The position numbers and the translations under genes are program-made. DNA of 12,013 nt from an uncultured Oxalobacteraceae bacterium (GTDB lineage: Bacteria > Pseudomonadota > Gammaproteobacteria > Burkholderiales > Burkholderiaceae). The notes below the pieces were generated by a model. That model searched no databases and was not told the origin of the DNA. It saw only the letters and a program-made list of their open reading frames with translations. The DNA is taken from NCBI GenBank assembly GCA_946480015.1, contig CAMLIL010000135.1, positions 1 through 12,013 on the forward strand, given 5' to 3'. Shown here in pieces: positions 7,596 through 12,013 of this stretch (positions are counted from its first letter, which is position 1; every line of letters begins with the position of its first letter).

Positions 7596-7612
7596 AATTG
7601 GTCCAACCAATT
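7596..7612. promoter_or_regulatory. LldR-type operator, perfect 17-bp dyad
   Basis: AATTGGT (7596-7602), CCA, then ACCAATT (7606-7612) is a perfect inverted repeat. It contains TGGTnnnACCA, which fits the FadR-subfamily consensus and closely resembles operators known for LldR. It sits between the divergent lldR and lutA genes, three bases upstream of the lldR start codon and touching a lutA -35 candidate. One bound regulator could therefore block both genes. Confidence 0.82.
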
Positions 7613-7640
7613 TGCAAGACGCCCAGTATCGGACAATCAT
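7612..7640 (+). promoter_or_regulatory. Candidate promoter of lutACB
   Basis: TTGCAA (7612-7617) and AATCAT (7635-7640), each matching four of six consensus bases, are separated by 17 bases. Transcription would begin near 7647 and give a leader of roughly 22 bases before the lutA start. The operator dyad abuts the -35 element, which suits repression by LldR. The boxes are weak, so this is tentative. Confidence 0.4.
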
Positions 7641-7668
7641 GGGGGCCAGCGCAAGTCCTGGAGTCCCC

Positions 7669-8439
7669 ATGAAAGAACGGCAATATCCCCCGGCGTCCCG
7701 CGACGTCTACTTTTTCGGCACCTGTGTGATCGATCTGTTCATGCCCGAAGCCGGCCTGGACGCGGTGCGCCTGCTGGAGCGCGAGGGCATCACGGTGCAC
7801 TACCCGCGCGGCCAGAGCTGCTGCGGGCAGCCGGCCTACAGCAGCGGCAATCCGGAGCAGGCGCGCGCGGTGGCCCTGGCCCAGCTCGACCTGTTCCCTC
7901 AGGACTGGCCGGTGATCGTGCCGTCCGGTTCGTGCGGGGGGATGATGCGCCACCACTGGCCCAAGCTGTTCGAGGGCGATGCCGCCGCGACCGCCAAGGC
8001 CGAGGCGCTGAGCGAGCGGATTTTCGAGTTGACCGAATACCTGGTGCGGGTGCTGCATGTGCGTTATCCCGAGCGCGAACAGGCGGCCGAACAGGTGGTC
8101 TTGCACACCTCGTGCGGCGCGCGCCGCGAAATGGGCACGCGCGTGCATGGGGTCGAGATCGTCGACAGCCTGGCCGGCGTGGAGCGGCTCGAGCATGTGC
8201 GCGAGTCCGAATGCTGCGGCTTCGGCGGCACCTTCTGTCTCAAGCACGCCGACATTTCGGGCGCGATGGTCAAGGACAAGCTGGCTTCAGCCTGCGCCAC
8301 CGGCGCAAAGCGGCTGGTGTCGGCCGATTGCGGCTGCCTGCTCAATATCGGCCACGCGGCCAAGGGGCAGGGCGCGCCGCTCGAAGTCGAACACCTGGCC
8401 AGTTTCCTGTGGCGCCGCGCCAATGGAGGTGCGCAATGA
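7669..8439 (+). CDS. lutA: L-lactate utilisation protein LutA (CCG-domain, YkgE-like)
   Basis: This is a 256-aa cysteine-rich (Fe-S)-binding protein with two CCG domains. The first shows C19, C51-C52-G and C89; the second shows C149, C182-C183-G and C221 with an extra C223. This is the pattern of LutA/YkgE and of the heterodisulfide-reductase-like subunit of glycolate oxidase. With LutB and LutC it forms a cytoplasmic iron-sulfur L-lactate dehydrogenase that makes pyruvate. ATG 7669 is preferred over an in-frame ATG at 7639 and an earlier one at 7540, because TGGAG at 7659-7663 lies five bases before it and homology to the family begins a few residues later. It is the first gene of the operon, and its end overlaps lutC by four bases. 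Confidence 0.92.
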   Translation: MKERQYPPASRDVYFFGTCVIDLFMPEAGLDAVRLLEREGITVHYPRGQSCCGQPAYSSGNPEQARAVALAQLDLFPQDWPVIVPSGSCGGMMRHHWPKLFEGDAAATAKAEALSERIFELTEYLVRVLHVRYPEREQAAEQVVLHTSCGARREMGTRVHGVEIVDSLAGVERLEHVRESECCGFGGTFCLKHADISGAMVKDKLASACATGAKRLVSADCGCLLNIGHAAKGQGAPLEVEHLASFLWRRANGGAQ

Positions 8440-9128
8440 CGGCCATGACTGCACGCGAACGCATGCTCGGCAAGCTGCGCGCCGCCACTGTAAAAGCCCA
8501 GGGACCGGCGCGCGCCGATATCGATGCGCGCATCGCCGCCCACTACGCCGACGCGGCGCCGCCCTCGGTGAGCGCGCGCGTGGAGGCGATGGTGAAAGCC
8601 ATGACGGCGGTACGCGCCGATATCTGGTGCGCCACGCGTGAGGAGTGGCCGGCGCAGTTGGCGGCCAGGCTGGCGCAGCATGGCGCCCGGCGCGTGCTGC
8701 TGGACGCGGCGCGCGCGGAAGGCGCGGCCTTGCGCGCTGCGCTGCCGGACGGGATGGCGGCGCTGGCTTATGGACAACCGATCGAAGCATGGAAGCAGGA
8801 GCTGTTCGATGACGTCGACGCCGGTTTCACGGTGGCGCGTTCGGGCATCGCGGCCACCGGTACCCTGATCATCGCGCCCGATCACGGCACGCCGCGCACC
8901 GTGTCGCTGGCGCCGCCGCTGCACGTGGCGCTGGTGTACGCCAGCACGCTGCACGCGGACATGCACGCGGCCGTGCGCGCAGAGCGCTGGAGCGCCGGCA
9001 TGCCGGGCAACCTGGTGCTGGCGTCGGGGCCTTCCAAGACCTCCGACATCCAGCAGACCCTGGCCTACGGGGCGCACGGTCCGCGCTGGATGTGGGTGAT
9101 TATCGTGATGGATGGAGAGGCGGCATGA
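8436..9128 (+). CDS. lutC: L-lactate utilisation protein LutC (LUD domain, YkgG-like)
   Basis: This is a 230-aa LUD-domain protein. The family signature is near the C-terminus: SGPSKTSDI at 197-205 followed by GAHGP at 212-216, with the ATGTLIIAP strand at 140-148. Together with LutA and LutB it is needed for L-lactate oxidation; the specific chemistry of the LUD subunit is not settled. The start at 8436 overlaps the lutA stop (ATGA) and has a strong GGAGG at 8425-8429, six bases upstream. A second ATG at 8445 is possible but has poorer spacing. The frame is open far upstream, back into rdrB, but that part is meaningless shadow. lutC lies between lutA and lutB here, not last. Confidence 0.92.
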   Translation: MTAMTARERMLGKLRAATVKAQGPARADIDARIAAHYADAAPPSVSARVEAMVKAMTAVRADIWCATREEWPAQLAARLAQHGARRVLLDAARAEGAALRAALPDGMAALAYGQPIEAWKQELFDDVDAGFTVARSGIAATGTLIIAPDHGTPRTVSLAPPLHVALVYASTLHADMHAAVRAERWSAGMPGNLVLASGPSKTSDIQQTLAYGAHGPRWMWVIIVMDGEAA

Positions 9129-10570
9129 ATACGACCCCACTACACTTCGTGCCGTCGGCGGACTTCCGCCAGCGCGCCAAACAGGCGCTGGACGATCCCA
9201 AGCTGCGCGCGAGCTTTCGCGGCGCCATGGACTTCCTGCAGAACAAGCGCACCGTGCAGTTCCCCGATGGCGACGAGCTGGAACGCCTGCGCGACCTGGG
9301 CGAGGCGGTGCGCCAGCACGCGCTGGCCAATCTGCCCTCGCTGCTGGTGCAGCTGGAAGAGACGATGACGGCGGCCGGCGTGGTGGTGCACTGGGCCGAG
9401 ACGGCGGACGATGCCAACCGCATCGTGCTGGAGATCGCCCAGGCGGCCAGCGCGCGCACCATCATCAAGGGCAAGTCGATGGCCAGCGAGGAGATCGAGC
9501 TCAATCATTACATGCAGGAGCACGGCGTGCGCTGCATCGAGTCGGACATGGGCGAGTACATCGTGCAGATGGCGGGCGAGAAGCCGTCGCACATCGTCAT
9601 GCCGGCCATTCACAAGACCAAGCGCGATATCGGCGAACTGTTCGCCGAGCATATTCCCGACACCGCCTTCACCGAAGACGTGGACACGCTGATCCAGACC
9701 GGCCGGCGCGCGCTGCGCCAGGAGTTCGTCGATGCCGACATCGGCCTGTCGGGCGTAAATTTCGCGGCCGCCGATACCGGTACCCTGTGGCTGGTCGAGA
9801 ACGAGGGCAACGGGCGCCTTTCGACCACGGTGCCGGACGTGCACATCGCGATCATGGGCATGGAGAAGGTGGTGGCCAGCATCGAGCACATCGTGCCGCT
9901 GGCCAGCCTGCTCACGCGCTCGGCCACCGGCCAGCCGATCACCACCTACTTCAATCTGATTTCCGGCCCGCGCCGCGGCAACGAGCTCGATGGCCCGCGC
10001 GCGGTGCATCTGGTCCTGCTCGACAATGGCCGCACGCAGGCGTATGCCGACGAGCAGCTGCGTTCGACCCTGCAATGCATCCGCTGCGGCGCCTGCATGA
10101 ACCATTGTCCGGTGTATGCGCGCATCGGCGGGCACGCCTACGGCACCACCTACCCCGGCCCGATCGGCAAGATCATTTCGCCGCACCTGCTGGGACTGGA
10201 CGCGACGGCGGACCTGGCCACCGCGTCGAGCCTGTGCGGCGCGTGCGGCGAGGTGTGCCCGGTGCGCATTCCGATTCCCGCGCTGCTGGTGCGCCTGCGC
10301 ACCGAGGCGAACCGCAATCCGCACGAGCAGGTGGCCCATCCGCTGCGCGGCCAGGGCGCCAAATTCAGCCGCAGCGAGCACCTGGTGTGGCGCTTCTGGA
10401 GCGGGGCGTTTGCGCACCCGGCGGTGTACCGCCTGTTCCGCTGGGCCGCCACGCGTCTGCGCAAGCTGTCGCCGTCGGGCCAGCTGGGCTGGACCGCCCA
10501 CCGCGCACCGCTGGTGCCGGCCAAACGCAGCCTGGCCGACCTGATGCGCGAGCGTGGCCAGCCGGAGTAG
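9125..10570 (+). CDS. lutB: L-lactate utilisation iron-sulfur protein LutB (YkgF-like)
   Basis: This 481-aa protein has an N-terminal LUD-type domain (about residues 70-300) and a ferredoxin-like C-terminal part. The first cluster motif is C318-x2-C321-x2-C324-x3-C328-P and the second is C371-x2-C374-x3-C378-P, as in LutB/YkgF. It supplies the electron-transfer clusters of the LutABC lactate oxidation complex. The start at 9125 overlaps the lutC stop (ATGA) and follows GGAGAGG (9114-9120) by four bases. An in-frame ATG at 9092 has no comparable site and lies inside lutC. The gene ends at 10570, immediately next to the stop of the opposite-strand kinase gene, leaving no space for an intergenic terminator. 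Confidence 0.93.
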   Translation: MNTTPLHFVPSADFRQRAKQALDDPKLRASFRGAMDFLQNKRTVQFPDGDELERLRDLGEAVRQHALANLPSLLVQLEETMTAAGVVVHWAETADDANRIVLEIAQAASARTIIKGKSMASEEIELNHYMQEHGVRCIESDMGEYIVQMAGEKPSHIVMPAIHKTKRDIGELFAEHIPDTAFTEDVDTLIQTGRRALRQEFVDADIGLSGVNFAAADTGTLWLVENEGNGRLSTTVPDVHIAIMGMEKVVASIEHIVPLASLLTRSATGQPITTYFNLISGPRRGNELDGPRAVHLVLLDNGRTQAYADEQLRSTLQCIRCGACMNHCPVYARIGGHAYGTTYPGPIGKIISPHLLGLDATADLATASSLCGACGEVCPVRIPIPALLVRLRTEANRNPHEQVAHPLRGQGAKFSRSEHLVWRFWSGAFAHPAVYRLFRWAATRLRKLSPSGQLGWTAHRAPLVPAKRSLADLMRERGQPE

Positions 10571-12013
10571 CTAGTCCAGAAACTGTTCGACCAGGAGCAA
10601 AATAGCCTTGGACTGGAAATTCCTGGCCAGTTTGCTCAATTGGCTGGCAAAGGGGCGATAGCGCTCGTCGAGTCCGGCCAGATAATCGGCATGCGACAGG
10701 ATGTCGTGCATGTTTCCCAGTTTGGCCAGGCGGTGCAGGACTTCCATCTCTGGCGCCGGCGGCGGCACGATGGGCCCGTCCACGCCAGGTTCGGATGATG
10801 ATTGCTCATTGCGCGGGCCATAGGTCCAGGCAAGCTGCAGCAGCGCCGCGATAAGGCCCAGCAGCTTGTTCGCGTCGAGCGGCTTCGTCAGAAAGGCGTT
10901 CATGCCGGCGTCCAGGCTTTGCTGGCTGTCGCCGGCCGAGACGCTGGCCGACATCGCGATGATCGGCACGTCCTTGAAGGGAACCAGGCGGCGCAGGCGG
11001 CGCGTCGCTTCCAGGCCGTCCATGACCGGCATGGCGAGGTCCATCAGGATCAAGTGCGGCCGCTCGCGTTGCGCGCGCTCCAGTCCCTCGAGACCGTCCG
11101 CCGCAAGGGCCACGTCAAAGCCGAGCGGCGTCAACAGATCGGCCACCACCAGCCGGTTGTCGGCGACATCGTCCACCACCAGGACCTTCCTGCATGGCCC
11201 GGTGTAGCCGGTCGGAACAGGCTCAGCTGCTGTTGCCGTTTCAAGCGCCACCGCCGGCGCCTCCAGTTCGAACCAGAAGGTGCTGCCCCGCCCAAGCGCG
11301 CTCTCGATGCGGATCTCGTCGCCCATCAGGCGCACATACTGCCGGCTGATGGACAAGCCCAGGCCGGTGCCGCCGAGCCGGCGCTGCGGGTCGCCCGACT
11401 GCATGAAGGGCTGGAAGATGGTGTCCAGTTGATCGGCGGCGATGCCGACTCCGGTATCGGCCACGTCGAAGCGCAACCGGCCAGGCGCGGCGCAGCACAC
11501 CCGCAGTGTCACCTGGCCGCGGTCGGTGAACTTGACGGCATTCGACAATAGGTTGAGCAGCACCTGGCGCAGGCGCTTTTCGTCGGCCCGGACCGCCCGG
11601 GGTAAATCCGGCGCCTGTTCGCAGACAAACGCCAGCTCCTTCTGCGCCGCTTTCATGGCGACGATCTCGCCGATGCCGCGCACAAACGCGCCAAGCTCGA
11701 TGTCGGCGAGGTGAAGCTCCATCTTGCCCGCTTCGATCTTGGCCAGATCGAGGATGTCGTTGATGAGGGTCAGCAGATGCTCGCCGCTTTGCCGGATCAC
11801 GTTGACGCCCGCGCGTTGCCGTTCCCCCAGGGCAGTATCGCGCTGCAAAATCTGAGCATAGCCCAGGATGCCATTGAGCGGCGTGCGCAGCTCATGGCTC
11901 ATGTTGGCAAGGAATGCGCTCTTGGCCGCATTCGCCGCTTCGGCGCTCTTGCGCGCTTCGCGCTCGGCTTCGGCCTGCTTGCGCTCGGTCAGGTCGAGCA
12001 CGAAGGCCACCCC
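10571..12013 (-). CDS. Hybrid sensor histidine kinase with receiver domain, 5' end outside the window
   Basis: This is the C-terminal 480 residues of a larger kinase; the frame runs off the window edge. Its first residues ([11 protein letters not shown]) are the end of a PAS/PAC sensor domain, so the GTG at 12010 is not a real start. Counting from that codon: a HisKA domain with phospho-acceptor His39 (SHELRTP), an ATPase domain with the N box at Asn157, the G1 box D185-x-G187-x-G189 and the G2 box GTGLGL (214-219), then a receiver with D280-D281, phospho-acceptor D324, Ser354 and Lys376. After a Pro-rich linker (about 403-420) comes a helical tail of about 60 residues that is neither a visible HPt nor an output domain. 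The signal sensed and the partner are unknown. It converges on lutB, so a functional link to lactate is not implied. Confidence 0.9.
   Translation of the reverse strand, partial: GVAFVLDLTERKQAEAEREARKSAEAANAAKSAFLANMSHELRTPLNGILGYAQILQRDTALGERQRAGVNVIRQSGEHLLTLINDILDLAKIEAGKMELHLADIELGAFVRGIGEIVAMKAAQKELAFVCEQAPDLPRAVRADEKRLRQVLLNLLSNAVKFTDRGQVTLRVCCAAPGRLRFDVADTGVGIAADQLDTIFQPFMQSGDPQRRLGGTGLGLSISRQYVRLMGDEIRIESALGRGSTFWFELEAPAVALETATAAEPVPTGYTGPCRKVLVVDDVADNRLVVADLLTPLGFDVALAADGLEGLERAQRERPHLILMDLAMPVMDGLEATRRLRRLVPFKDVPIIAMSASVSAGDSQQSLDAGMNAFLTKPLDANKLLGLIAALLQLAWTYGPRNEQSSSEPGVDGPIVPPPAPEMEVLHRLAKLGNMHDILSHADYLAGLDERYRPFASQLSKLARNFQSKAILLLVEQFLD

Noticed and set aside
6633..8435. Long in-frame extension upstream of lutC, giving an apparent 831-aa protein
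   Set aside because: The extension crosses the 3' end of rdrB, all of lldR and lutA in the wrong frame. Only the part from 8436 has family similarity and a good ribosome binding site.
9140..10501. 453-aa open frame on the minus strand, opposite lutB
   Set aside because: It is a shadow of the strongly GC-biased lutB codons. Its composition is dominated by Arg, Ala, His and Gln, with no recognisable domain, while the plus strand encodes a clear LutB with both Fe-S motifs.
9112..10605. 497-aa plus-strand open frame overlapping lutB in another frame
   Set aside because: Arg/Ala/Gly-rich translation without motifs; a frame shadow produced by high GC. The same holds for the 5' half of the open frame at 18-623.
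1..12013. CRISPR arrays, tRNA or rRNA genes, insertion sequences
   Set aside because: No regularly spaced repeats, no cloverleaf or rRNA-like stretch, and no transposase or terminal inverted repeats were found on reading both strands.

Overview
This window looks like a chromosomal segment from a GC-rich betaproteobacterium. Oxalobacteraceae (Massilia, Duganella or Janthinobacterium type) is my best guess, based on strong G/C third-position bias, an lldR-lut lactate cluster, a vanAB pair and a PAS-linked hybrid sensor kinase. The genus is inference, because no rRNA or other marker gene is present.

Region by region: (1) 1-1577 (+) holds the 3' two thirds of vanA and a complete vanB, the two components of vanillate O-demethylase. 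(2) 1578-1699 is a short leader with a weak promoter candidate and two inverted repeats. (3) 1700-6897 (+) is a translationally coupled two-gene unit: an 870-aa P-loop ATPase, then an 862-aa protein carrying the full adenosine deaminase active site. I read this pair as a RADAR anti-phage system (rdrA-rdrB). It is visibly less GC-rich than its flanks, most clearly in rdrA. (4) 6894-7592 (-) is a GntR/FadR-type lactate regulator (lldR). Its 3' end overlaps the rdrB stop by four bases, and a perfect 17-bp dyad operator lies just upstream of its start. (5) 7669-10570 (+) is a lactate-oxidation operon in the order lutA-lutC-lutB, tightly overlapped. (6) 10571-12013 (-) is the C-terminal part of a hybrid histidine kinase that continues beyond the window, convergent with lutB with no intervening base.

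How the genes work together: vanAB demethylates lignin-derived vanillate to protocatechuate. lutACB oxidises L-lactate to pyruvate under LldR control. The RADAR pair sits between these two metabolic loci as a compact immune cassette without a recognisable integrase, transposase or third RADAR partner in view. It appears inserted into what would otherwise be the convergent space between vanB and lldR. The RADAR call is the main result. The system class is already described, so the new elements here are the host locus, the minimal architecture, the leader structures and the tight junctions.
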